From NCBI GenBank assembly GCA_017615325.1, contig JAGAAI010000015.1, positions 1-37,761 of the forward strand: a DNA stretch of 37,761 nt. Direction: 5' to 3'. Shown here one piece after another: positions 1-7,525 of this stretch (positions are counted from its first letter, which is position 1; every line of letters starts with the position of its first letter). Under the pieces are notes generated by a model. It made no database searches and was not told the origin of the DNA. It saw only the letters and a list, made by a program, of their open reading frames with translations. Both the position numbers and the translations under genes were made by a program. The DNA comes from Clostridiales bacterium (GTDB lineage: Bacteria; Bacillota; Clostridia; Saccharofermentanales; Saccharofermentanaceae).

Positions 1-10
1 ATTAAAATAA

Positions 11-1225
11 TCAGAGCAAACCGTTTCTCTGCTTCATCTGTGCGTTGACCTTGATGGGAAGACCGAAGCAGTTGATGAATCCGCCTGCATCAGCCTGATT
101 ATAAACATCATCCTCATCAAATGTTGCGATGGAAACATCGTGGAGAGAGTAGGGAGATGTTGTTCCTGCAGGTGTGCAGTTGCCCTTGTAGAGCTTCATC
201 TTAACTTCACCGGTAACTGTCTTCTGTGTATCATCAACGAAAGCAGAAAGAGCTTCACGCAAGGGATGGAACCACTGTCCGTAGTATACGAGCTCAGCAA
301 ATCTCTGAGCTACGAGATCCTTGTAGTGGAGAGTGTCACGCTCGATCGTAAGGAGCTCGAGTTCTCTGTGAGCAGCATAAAGGAGTGTTCCGCCGGGAGT
401 CTCATAAACGCCACGGCTCTTCATGCCTACAAGACGGTTCTCAACGATATCAGCGATACCAACACCGTTCTCACCGGCAACCTTGTTGCAGTACTTGAGA
501 AGGTCAACAGGGGAGAGCTTCTGGCCGTCAACTTCAACAGGGATACCCTTCTCGAACTTGAATGTAACATAAGTCGGCTTATCGGGAGCCTTCTCAGGGC
601 TTACCATGAGCTCTAAGATCTTGTCGAGGTCAGGCTCGTTAGCAGGATCTTCAAGGTCCATGCCTTCGTGAGAAAGGTGCCAGAGGTTCTCATCCTTGGA
701 ATAGTTGGTCTCCTTTGTAACAGGTACCGGGATTCCTCTTGCTGCAGCATAGTCGATCTCTTCATCACGAGACTTGATGTCCCAGATCCTCCAGGGAGCC
801 AGGATCTTCATCTCAGGAGCAAGAGCCTTGATCGTAAGCTCGAATCTAACCTGGTCGTTGCCCTTGCCTGTACAGCCGTGAACGATCGTCGTGCAGCCTT
901 CGCGCTTTGCGATCTCAACCATTCTCTTAGCGATAACGGGACGTGCAAAGGATGTGCCGAGAAGGTACTTACCTTCGTAAACTGCGTTAGCCTTAAGCGT
1001 AGGGTAGATGTAGTCTGTGATGAACTCTTCGGAGATATCTTCAACGAAGCACTTTGTAGCACCACACTTCAATGCCTTCTCCTTAAGGAATGTCTCGTCG
1101 ATACCGATACCAACTTCACCGGCCATAGCGATGACTTCACAGTCGTAGTGCTCGAGCAGCCAGGGGATTATGATCGAAGTATCGAGTCCGCCGGAATATG
1201 CGAGCAGGAATTTCTCTTTAGCCAT
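11..1225 (-). CDS. argG: Argininosuccinate synthase
   Basis: Joins citrulline and aspartate with ATP to make argininosuccinate, the penultimate step of arginine synthesis, in the cytoplasm. The N-terminal motif [17 protein letters not shown] is the PP-loop ATP-binding signature of the family. [14 protein letters not shown] in the middle and FARPVIAKR are further family signatures. The predicted 404 residues match the usual length of about 400. I chose the ATG at 1225 (MAKEKF) because GGAGGT lies 7 bases upstream at 1238-1233. An in-frame ATG at 1261 would add 12 residues with no good ribosome binding site. The gene is complete, stands alone and is divergent from the aminotransferase gene; no other arginine gene is in the window. 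Confidence 0.96.
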   Translation of the reverse strand: MAKEKFLLAYSGGLDTSIIIPWLLEHYDCEVIAMAGEVGIGIDETFLKEKALKCGATKCFVEDISEEFITDYIYPTLKANAVYEGKYLLGTSFARPVIAKRMVEIAKREGCTTIVHGCTGKGNDQVRFELTIKALAPEMKILAPWRIWDIKSRDEEIDYAAARGIPVPVTKETNYSKDENLWHLSHEGMDLEDPANEPDLDKILELMVSPEKAPDKPTYVTFKFEKGIPVEVDGQKLSPVDLLKYCNKVAGENGVGIADIVENRLVGMKSRGVYETPGGTLLYAAHRELELLTIERDTLHYKDLVAQRFAELVYYGQWFHPLREALSAFVDDTQKTVTGEVKMKLYKGNCTPAGTTSPYSLHDVSIATFDEDDVYNQADAGGFINCFGLPIKVNAQMKQRNGLL

Positions 1226-1322
1226 TATATGTACCTCCAAAATATTATAATACTTGGTCAAACTGACAAACTTTACATATATTATGCTTGAAAACCTTAT
1301 ATTACAAGATGCTATTTAGAAT

Positions 1323-1350
1323 TTAACATTTTCCAATATATGAGTATAAT
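1323..1350 (+). promoter_or_regulatory. Putative sigma-A promoter of the aminotransferase-htpG pair
   Basis: TTAACA at 1323-1328 and a perfect TATAAT at 1345-1350 are separated by 16 bases, in the AT-rich gap between two divergent genes. Transcription would start near 1357, about 28 bases before the ATG at 1385. This is a pattern match only. Confidence 0.5.
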
Positions 1351-1384
1351 TGCTAGGGGGAAAATTAAACAAGGAGCACAAGAG

Positions 1385-2236
1385 ATGGCCTACCCTCTGA
1401 TCGAAAACATATGCGGAAACCGTATATTCCTTAACGGCAAGTTTTATGATGTTGATTCGCCTGAGGCAGAAGCACTCAAGGAACCATACGCAAAACTCTC
1501 CTACTATGAGACATTAAGGCTGATCGATAACACTCCGCTTTTCATCGAAGAACATATGGCAAGGCTGGACCATTCTGTTGCTTCAGACAATGATGCAGCT
1601 ATCAGCCTTGAAGGCCTTGTTGATGATATAAGAACATTCCTTAAAACCGTACCGGATCAGACTCAGAGCTCCTTAAGGATCGTAGTAGCAGACAAGATAA
1701 GGCTGATCCACTATGTCGATATAACTCTTCCGACAGAAGAAGACTTCAGTAAAGGCATCAGGACCGCATCTCTTTGCTGGGAGAGGGAAGACCCCAATAT
1801 CAAGGCTTTCCGGGGTGACTACAAGTCAGCCGTGGCAAAAGTCTTCGAAGATACCGGGGCTTTCGAAGTCATCCTGGCCGATAACGACGGGAATCTTTAC
1901 GAAGGGTCCAAATCCAACTTCTTCGCTGTTGTTGACGGGGCTATATATTCTGCTCCGGATAATAAGATCCTGATCGGCATTACCAGAAAAAGAGTAATGG
2001 AAGCATTATCGTCCCTGGATCTTGAACTTCAGACCGGCATGTTCTCGTTAAATGAATTGAAAGAACACGGAGCGGCCATGTTTGTATCCAGTACTCCTTT
2101 CGACATCCTTCCCATAGGATCCGTTGACGGCATTGAGTTTGATTCTGCCGATAACGAAGTCGTAAAGAGCATCATGAAAGCTTATAAAGATGCCCAAATG
2201 AAATATGTTAACGATAATAAATTTATGGAGGCATAA
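1385..2236 (+). CDS. Class IV PLP aminotransferase (branched-chain aminotransferase / aminodeoxychorismate lyase type)
   Basis: A fold-type IV pyridoxal-phosphate enzyme of 283 residues. The likely Schiff-base lysine is K147, in FRGDYKSAV. It is followed by the family motif LYEGSKSNFFAV and the phosphate-binding GITRKRVMEA. The family includes branched-chain amino acid aminotransferases (IlvE), D-amino acid aminotransferases and 4-amino-4-deoxychorismate lyase (PabC). The sequence alone does not let me choose, and no folate or branched-chain gene is adjacent. The start at 1385 (MAYPLIEN) has AAGGAG 8 bases upstream; a longer reading from 1340 lacks a comparable site. Only 2 bases separate the stop from htpG, so the two are probably co-transcribed. 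Confidence 0.85.
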   Translation: MAYPLIENICGNRIFLNGKFYDVDSPEAEALKEPYAKLSYYETLRLIDNTPLFIEEHMARLDHSVASDNDAAISLEGLVDDIRTFLKTVPDQTQSSLRIVVADKIRLIHYVDITLPTEEDFSKGIRTASLCWEREDPNIKAFRGDYKSAVAKVFEDTGAFEVILADNDGNLYEGSKSNFFAVVDGAIYSAPDNKILIGITRKRVMEALSSLDLELQTGMFSLNELKEHGAAMFVSSTPFDILPIGSVDGIEFDSADNEVVKSIMKAYKDAQMKYVNDNKFMEA

Positions 2237-2238
2237 AG

Positions 2239-4152
2239 ATGGAAAAGAAGAGCGGTAAGATCTCGGTCACGACCGAAAACATTTTCCCGGTCATCAAGCA
2301 ATGGCTCTACGAAGATAAGGACATCTTCGTAAGAGAATTGATCTCCAACTGCGCAGATGCGATCGCAAAGCGCAAGAGGCTGGTTGAATTAGGCGAGACC
2401 AGGGCACCGGAAGAAGACTATAAGATCAATGTAATCTACGATGACGACAATAAGACCATAGCATTCGAAGACAACGGCATCGGAATGACCGCTGAGGAAG
2501 TCGAGAAGTACATCAACAGCATTGCATTCTCAGGAGCAGTCGATTTCGTTACCAAATATAACGAGGAATCAACAGATAAGAGCGGCATAATCGGCCACTT
2601 CGGCTTAGGATTCTACTCATCTTTCATGGTTGCAGATGAAGTTACGATCGATACATTAAGCTGCAATGAAGGCGCAGAGCCCGTTAGGTGGCGCTCAGAA
2701 GAAGGCATGGACTATGAGATAACAGCAGGTGACAAGGACACGGTCGGAACCAGAGTTACGATCAAGTTCTCGGAAGATGCGATCGAACAGTTCGATACTG
2801 CAACCCTCCGCATGACCATCCGCAAATACTGCTATTTTGCTCCCGCTGACCTTTATTTCATCGATGTTAAGTCCGACAGGCTCCACGAGGAAGCAGAAGC
2901 CAAGCGCAAGGCAGAAGCAGAGGAGAAGGGTGAGGAATACACAGAAGATCCCGTCAAGTACGTTCCCGTAAACAACAAGTCGCCTCTTTGGCTCAAGAAG
3001 CCCGCTGACTGCACGGACGACGAGTACAAGACCTTCTACCACAGTGTATTTAACGACAGTGACGATCCCTTGTTCTGGATCCACCTTAACATGGACTATC
3101 CGTTTACACTCCAGGGGATCCTTTATTTCCCTAAGACAGACAATGTTTACCAGTCCCTCGAGGGAAGGATCAAGATATATAACCATCAGATCTTCGTAGC
3201 AGATAACATCGAAGAGATAATCCCTGATTTCCTCTTCCTGCTGCAGGGCTGCCTTGACTGCTCTGATCTGCCTCTTAACGTATCCAGATCAGCTCTCCAG
3301 CAGGATTCTTATGTTAAGAAGCTTTCAGGCCATATAGTCAAGAAAGTATCCGATAAGCTCAATGAGCTCTTCAAGAACAGCCGTGAGGACTTCGAGAAAT
3401 ACTGGTCCGACATCTCCATCTTCGTTAAATACGGTCAGATGCGTGATGAGAAGTTCTATGAGAAGGTCAAGGACATCACGCTCTTCAAGACATCAGACGG
3501 CAAGTTCATGACTGTCTCCGAGCTCTTAGAAGGCGATAAGAAGACTATCCGCTACACAACAGATCCTACAGCTCAGGCAGCTTATGTTGCCATGAGCCGC
3601 AACGAAGGCTTCGATGTAATAGTTATGGATGAAGAGATCGACAACAACTACATGTCCTTCTTCGAGATGAAGAACCGTGACATCAGATTCTCAAGAGTTG
3701 ATGCAACACTTTCGGGAACAGATTCTGATGCTGAAGACAAAGAGAAATATAAGACCTTGTTCCGCAAAGTCTTGAGCAACGACAAACTCAATGTATCTGC
3801 GATGAACATGGGTGCAGATGCAATGCCTGCCCTGATCCGTGAATCCGAGGATTCCAGAAGGATGAAGGAGATGCAGGAGCAGTACAGAAGAATAATGAAG
3901 GCCCAGGGCAAGGAAGCAGAGGATATGGAAGACATGTTCCCGGATTCTTCTGAGCTCGTTATCAACACGGACAGCCCCGTCATCGTCAAGATAGCTGCTC
4001 TGGAATCAATGGGCGGAAACGAAGAAAAGGCTGCTAAGCTTGCCCAGCACGTCTATGACCAGGCGCGCCTTGCTCACGGATCCCTTGACAGCGAAGGCTT
4101 GGAGAGGTTCCTGAGGGTTAATTCAGAATTAATAAATGAGATGGAAGGATAA
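2239..4152 (+). CDS. htpG: Molecular chaperone HtpG (Hsp90)
   Basis: Cytoplasmic ATP-dependent chaperone of 637 residues, normal for bacterial Hsp90. The GHKL ATPase domain is at the N-terminus. It holds FVRELISNCADAI (the usual NASDA helix, here NCADA), FEDNGIGMT (the ATP-binding DxGxG) and GHFGLGFYSSFMVAD (the lid and glycine-rich loop). The middle domain carries the Hsp90 motif LPLNVSRSALQQD. A charged linker rich in K, E and A lies around residues 215-240, as in many Clostridia. The dimerisation domain ends in NSELINEMEG. The gene follows the aminotransferase by 2 bases with an in-gene GGAGG ribosome site. No HrcA (CIRCE) operator is visible in front of the pair. Confidence 0.96.
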   Translation: MEKKSGKISVTTENIFPVIKQWLYEDKDIFVRELISNCADAIAKRKRLVELGETRAPEEDYKINVIYDDDNKTIAFEDNGIGMTAEEVEKYINSIAFSGAVDFVTKYNEESTDKSGIIGHFGLGFYSSFMVADEVTIDTLSCNEGAEPVRWRSEEGMDYEITAGDKDTVGTRVTIKFSEDAIEQFDTATLRMTIRKYCYFAPADLYFIDVKSDRLHEEAEAKRKAEAEEKGEEYTEDPVKYVPVNNKSPLWLKKPADCTDDEYKTFYHSVFNDSDDPLFWIHLNMDYPFTLQGILYFPKTDNVYQSLEGRIKIYNHQIFVADNIEEIIPDFLFLLQGCLDCSDLPLNVSRSALQQDSYVKKLSGHIVKKVSDKLNELFKNSREDFEKYWSDISIFVKYGQMRDEKFYEKVKDITLFKTSDGKFMTVSELLEGDKKTIRYTTDPTAQAAYVAMSRNEGFDVIVMDEEIDNNYMSFFEMKNRDIRFSRVDATLSGTDSDAEDKEKYKTLFRKVLSNDKLNVSAMNMGADAMPALIRESEDSRRMKEMQEQYRRIMKAQGKEAEDMEDMFPDSSELVINTDSPVIVKIAALESMGGNEEKAAKLAQHVYDQARLAHGSLDSEGLERFLRVNSELINEMEG

Positions 4153-4202
4153 AGACGAATATGAGGGTTTCTGAATATTTAATGTCTTTAGTGGAGAAAA
4201 GC

Positions 4203-6317
4203 ATGAGTAAAAAATTTTATTTTGCAGTTACAATTGTTTCTTTAATAGTTTCTGTTATTGTTCTTGGAGCTGTTTTTTCGAACAGAGTAAAAGCAAGCGA
4301 TGAAGTCCAGATATACTTTTTTGTTGATATTCCGGCTGTTGGCGAGTGTCCCAGCTATGATGTTGTCGAAAAAAACTCAAACAGCGCAAGGATATCAGAT
4401 TATTCCATAACTGGAGGACATGTAAGACATACCATGAAGAACGGAGTTGAATGGTATGAATCAGATGGTGATGATTGGTATCTTATGGAGGTTGATCACG
4501 ATAAGATAACAGTCGGTCATGAATATAAGATAATTATATATTTTAGTTTGAGGGATGGCGTAACCGGAAATCCATATCCAAATGTTAATTGGAAATACGC
4601 GAAAAACAATAATTTGTCTGCTGCTTATCAGAAGTTATATGGTGTTGATTATTATTGTGAGTATGTTTTTACTCCTCAAAAGAAAATTGATACTGCAAAT
4701 ATAGGTCTTGATCTACCGGTTGCTGATTGTCTGCTCGATTACGTTTTGGAGATTCCAGAAGAAGAACCCTATTATCAGGAATTAAAAGATCTTCATTCAC
4801 CAAAGACATTAAACTGGATGACATGGTATAAATTATATAATTATAGTGGTGAGTCTGTTAACTGGGAAACACATAAAGCCGTAAGAGACGGACAGTATTA
4901 TGCCCAAATCAAGATATATGCAAAAGACGGATATGTGTTTACTGAAGATACGGTTTGCTCAATAAATAATGTTCAGATCACGGATAATAGTGATGTTAAT
5001 GTATATAATGAGGGTAAACTTTTGGACATACTTACTCCGAAATATAATGTAATCCCACCTGAAGATTTCTATCAAAAGATTAACGATATTGACGTATCTT
5101 TATCTGAGCCAATAAACGGTTCATCAGCTGATTATGTTCCGAAATATCCTGAAGGAGCCGCGTATTCGTGCAAAAACTATAATATGACCTGGTTTGATAC
5201 AACCGACGGAACTGATCAGGCAATGAATCCCTCAAATGCGAAATTTTCAAAAGGTCATAAGTATAGAGTTGACATTACATTAACCGCTTCTGAGAATTAT
5301 TGTTTTGATGTTCTTAAAAATCTCAAGGCAAAAGTTAACAACAAAGAAGCTACTGTTGAATGGATAGATTCATATAATGTGATCGTAAGCCAGACATTTG
5401 ATCTTTCGGTAAAACCCACTTCAATGCCTACAGCTGTGCCGTCTGTGACATCGAAACCCACGGCAAAGCCTACTGAAAAAGCTAATCCTACAAAGGCACC
5501 GACTTCCAAACCTACTGCTACAGCTACACCTACAGCTGTTTCCAATGTAGCTCTAACGCTCAGCAAGAAAACCGCAACTGTCGTTTGCAGCGGCAAGTTC
5601 TCTTTGAAAGCAACTCTGACAGGATCCAAGGCTGCCATAACCTGGACATCTTCAGATCCCAAGGTTGCTTCAGTTGATACGAACGGCAATATCACCGCTA
5701 AGATGGCAGGAACCGTCAGCATCACGGCATCAGCTGCAGGGAAGACCGCTTCATGTACAGTTACGGTCCTTTATAAGGATGTAACCAAGGCTAGCGATTT
5801 CTGGTATGCTCCCACCAACTATCTGACGGCAGCTGGTGTTGTCAAAGGCTACGACAACCAGACCTTGTTCAAACCTGCCAATGTTTGTACCAGAGCTCAG
5901 ATGGTAACCTTCATCTGGAGACTGCAGGGACAGCCGGATCCTAAGACAAAGACCTGTAAGTTCAAGGATGTCAAGGAGAAGGATTACTTCTACAAGGCAT
6001 GTATCTGGGGTAATGAGAACCACATCGTTGAAGGATACAAGGACGGAACATTCGGTCCTCAGATCGTCTGTGCCAGAAAGCATGCGGTTACCTTCCTCTG
6101 GAGACTGGCCAAGAAGCCTGATCCCAAGTCAGCAACAAACAAGTTCAAGGATGTAAAGACGAGCGACTACTTCTACAAGGCAGTCCTCTGGGCATCCGAG
6201 AAGAAGATCGTTGCAGGATATTCCGATGGCACATTCAAGCCTAACGGCGACTGCCTGAGACGTCAGATGGTAACTTTCCTCTATAAGTATGACAAGTTCA
6301 TTAACGGGAAGGGCTGA
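4203..6317 (+). CDS. Secreted protein with Pro/Thr linker, Big2 domain and three SLH domains
   Basis: Predicted to be exported and held on the cell surface. An N-terminal signal or anchor segment (about residues 1-31, hydrophobic TIVSLIVSVIVLGAVF) precedes about 370 residues that I do not recognise, rich in Tyr, Asp and Asn. A Pro/Thr/Lys-rich linker follows (about 403-450, repeats such as KPTAKPTEKANPTKAPT). Next is a Big2 (bacterial Ig-like) domain (about 450-530, AAITWTSSDPKVASVD). Three SLH repeats (about 525-700) end in GYDNQTLFKP, GYKDGTFGP and GYSDGTFKP. SLH domains commonly bind secondary cell-wall polymer. I prefer ATG 4203 (GGAG 6 bases upstream); ATG 4161 would add 14 residues. The first 1.2 kb is visibly more AT-rich than the Big2/SLH part, which suggests a mosaic gene. 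The SLH block is closely related to that of the protease at 22945-25080. Confidence 0.85.
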   Translation: MSKKFYFAVTIVSLIVSVIVLGAVFSNRVKASDEVQIYFFVDIPAVGECPSYDVVEKNSNSARISDYSITGGHVRHTMKNGVEWYESDGDDWYLMEVDHDKITVGHEYKIIIYFSLRDGVTGNPYPNVNWKYAKNNNLSAAYQKLYGVDYYCEYVFTPQKKIDTANIGLDLPVADCLLDYVLEIPEEEPYYQELKDLHSPKTLNWMTWYKLYNYSGESVNWETHKAVRDGQYYAQIKIYAKDGYVFTEDTVCSINNVQITDNSDVNVYNEGKLLDILTPKYNVIPPEDFYQKINDIDVSLSEPINGSSADYVPKYPEGAAYSCKNYNMTWFDTTDGTDQAMNPSNAKFSKGHKYRVDITLTASENYCFDVLKNLKAKVNNKEATVEWIDSYNVIVSQTFDLSVKPTSMPTAVPSVTSKPTAKPTEKANPTKAPTSKPTATATPTAVSNVALTLSKKTATVVCSGKFSLKATLTGSKAAITWTSSDPKVASVDTNGNITAKMAGTVSITASAAGKTASCTVTVLYKDVTKASDFWYAPTNYLTAAGVVKGYDNQTLFKPANVCTRAQMVTFIWRLQGQPDPKTKTCKFKDVKEKDYFYKACIWGNENHIVEGYKDGTFGPQIVCARKHAVTFLWRLAKKPDPKSATNKFKDVKTSDYFYKAVLWASEKKIVAGYSDGTFKPNGDCLRRQMVTFLYKYDKFINGKG

Positions 6318-6340
6318 TTCTCAAATAAAAACCAAAGAAA

Positions 6341-6370
6341 GGTCTGTCCTGTTTCAGGGCAGACTTTTTT
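6341..6370 (+). terminator. Rho-independent terminator after the Big2/SLH gene
   Basis: GTCTGTCCTG (6342-6351) pairs with CAGGGCAGAC (6355-6364) across a TTT loop, with one G-U pair, and is followed directly by six T (6365-6370). It lies 24 bases after the stop codon. Confidence 0.88.
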
Positions 6371-6390
6371 CATATATGCCGAAAATCATA

Positions 6391-6396
6391 TATAAT
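6391..6396 (+). promoter_or_regulatory. Possible -10 box for the His/Ser-rich gene
   Basis: A perfect TATAAT sits 57 bases before the ATG at 6454, downstream of the preceding terminator. The best -35 candidate (TTTTCA at 6367-6372, 18 bases upstream) is poor and overlaps the terminator T-run. Confidence 0.3.
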
Positions 6397-6453
6397 ATAA
6401 ACGTTTGAAATTGAACACATGGAATAAGATTTGATAAGAAAGGGGATAGAGCC

Positions 6454-7398
6454 ATGCCTCCGAGCCATCACTCGCATTCATCACATTCATCTCACTCGTC
6501 GCATTCATCGCATTCGTCCCATTCGCACTCATCTCACTCGTCTCACTCTTCGAGTTCAGGTGGCGGATCAGGCTATTCGCGTCCTGTCAGAGCGAGAACA
6601 AATCAGCCGACAGGCTGGAATGCTGCAACTCACGGCAATTACATAAGATACGATTTCCGTGATCACGATTACATTTACTATCCTCATTCATGGACGGATG
6701 AGAACGGTAATGTCTTTAAAGAAGGTTACTACGATGAGAACGGTGTTCATTACACAAATATCTGTGCGGCAAATACCCAGACGATGCTTACATGTGAGTT
6801 CTGCGGCACAAAGTCTCTCTGGGAATGGAAAGAAGGGACTATTCCCGCATGTTCTTCATGCGGCGCTCAGATCAAGATAGATAAGATCGATGCGGCAGTA
6901 GCTAAAAGCAGCGGGAGTTCTTCAAGCCGTAAACCTTTATTGATCATGGCCATTGTCTACTTAGCAATATCGGTCGGCTTGCCGTTAACATATGTGACGT
7001 TATTAGCACCTGCAATGTTCTTAACAAATGCTGATATTCTAAGGAAACAAACAACTAATCCTACTACTAAAACATCGATAGTAGAGACACAGAAGCAACC
7101 CTCATCTGTCTTTGTTGAAGAGATAGGGAGGAACTGCTATCTTGACGGTGAGGATTACTACGATGAGGATACAGATTGCTGGTTCTGGTACAACACGGAA
7201 GTAGTTCCCGGTCAGTGGCAATACTGGTATGAGGGCATCTCGTCCGATTACGGTGATTACGGCTGGATGGAATATGATGACGATGAAGGCATTTGGTATA
7301 TAGAGACTTCCGACAGTAAGTGGGAGAAATTGCCTGATAAATATGACACATCCAATCTCTGGCACTTCAAAGACAAGAATGTGAACGATCTGTATTGA
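6454..7398 (+). CDS. His/Ser-repeat protein with zinc-ribbon and one membrane segment
   Basis: No family recognised. The 314-residue protein starts with a Ser/His-rich tract (residues 4-35, HSS repeats), then a Gly/Ser stretch. A Tyr-rich region with YYDENGVHY is followed by a zinc-ribbon-like pair, C114-x2-C117 and C133-x2-C136 (CEFCGTK and CSSCGAQ). One hydrophobic segment spans about 161-190 (LLIMAIVYLAISVGLPLTYV). The final 120 residues are acidic and aromatic (DCWFWYNTE, WMEYDDDEGIWYIE). With no signal peptide, the His tract and ribbon would be cytoplasmic and the acidic tail outside, though the reverse is possible. The His tract and the Cys pairs suggest metal binding, which is inference. 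GGGG about 10 bases before the ATG serves as ribosome site. It has its own transcription unit, after a terminator and before the purL promoter. Confidence 0.75.
   Translation: MPPSHHSHSSHSSHSSHSSHSSHSHSSHSSHSSSSGGGSGYSRPVRARTNQPTGWNAATHGNYIRYDFRDHDYIYYPHSWTDENGNVFKEGYYDENGVHYTNICAANTQTMLTCEFCGTKSLWEWKEGTIPACSSCGAQIKIDKIDAAVAKSSGSSSSRKPLLIMAIVYLAISVGLPLTYVTLLAPAMFLTNADILRKQTTNPTTKTSIVETQKQPSSVFVEEIGRNCYLDGEDYYDEDTDCWFWYNTEVVPGQWQYWYEGISSDYGDYGWMEYDDDEGIWYIETSDSKWEKLPDKYDTSNLWHFKDKNVNDLY
6463..6560 (+). repeat. Tandem CAY-TCN (His-Ser) codon repeat
   Basis: Degenerate six- and nine-base units such as CATTCATCA and CACTCGTCG, coding for (H-S-S)n inside the preceding entry. Slippage here could change copy number in frame. 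Confidence 0.8.
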
Positions 7399-7465
7399 TC
7401 TGCACTTTGTCAAAAAGGCCAAATCGTAATCTTGCGGCTTGGAAAATGTAGTGAAATCTCTCCCT

Positions 7466-7491
7466 TTGAAAGTTACAAGTTAGTGTATAAT
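7466..7491 (+). promoter_or_regulatory. Putative promoter of the purL operon
   Basis: A perfect TATAAT at 7486-7491 lies 35 bases before the ATG of purL. TTGAAA at 7466-7471 is only 14 bases upstream of it, shorter than the ideal 17, so the -35 assignment is weak. I recognise no purine riboswitch or PurR box in the 127-base gap. Confidence 0.4.
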
Positions 7492-7525
7492 ATTTTTGTA
7501 ATATTTTAAGAGGGAGCGTCCCATT

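Noticed and set aside
1226..1261. Upstream ATG giving a longer ArgG
   Set aside because: The extra 12 residues are not family-like, and the GGAGGT site fits the ATG at 1225.
140..1291. Plus-strand open frames opposite argG
   Set aside because: They are antisense shadows; argG on the minus strand has full family motifs and a ribosome site.
6463..6560. Short regularly spaced repeats considered as a CRISPR array
   Set aside because: Units are 6-9 bases with no spacers and code for His-Ser repeats.
6431..6646. Alternative frame rich in Arg, His and Ile over the His/Ser repeat
   Set aside because: It is the +1 reading of the same codon repeat; the chosen frame continues into a long protein with Cys pairs and a membrane segment.
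7399..7525. Purine riboswitch before purL
   Set aside because: The gap is short and the conserved purine-aptamer pairing and loop sequences were not seen.
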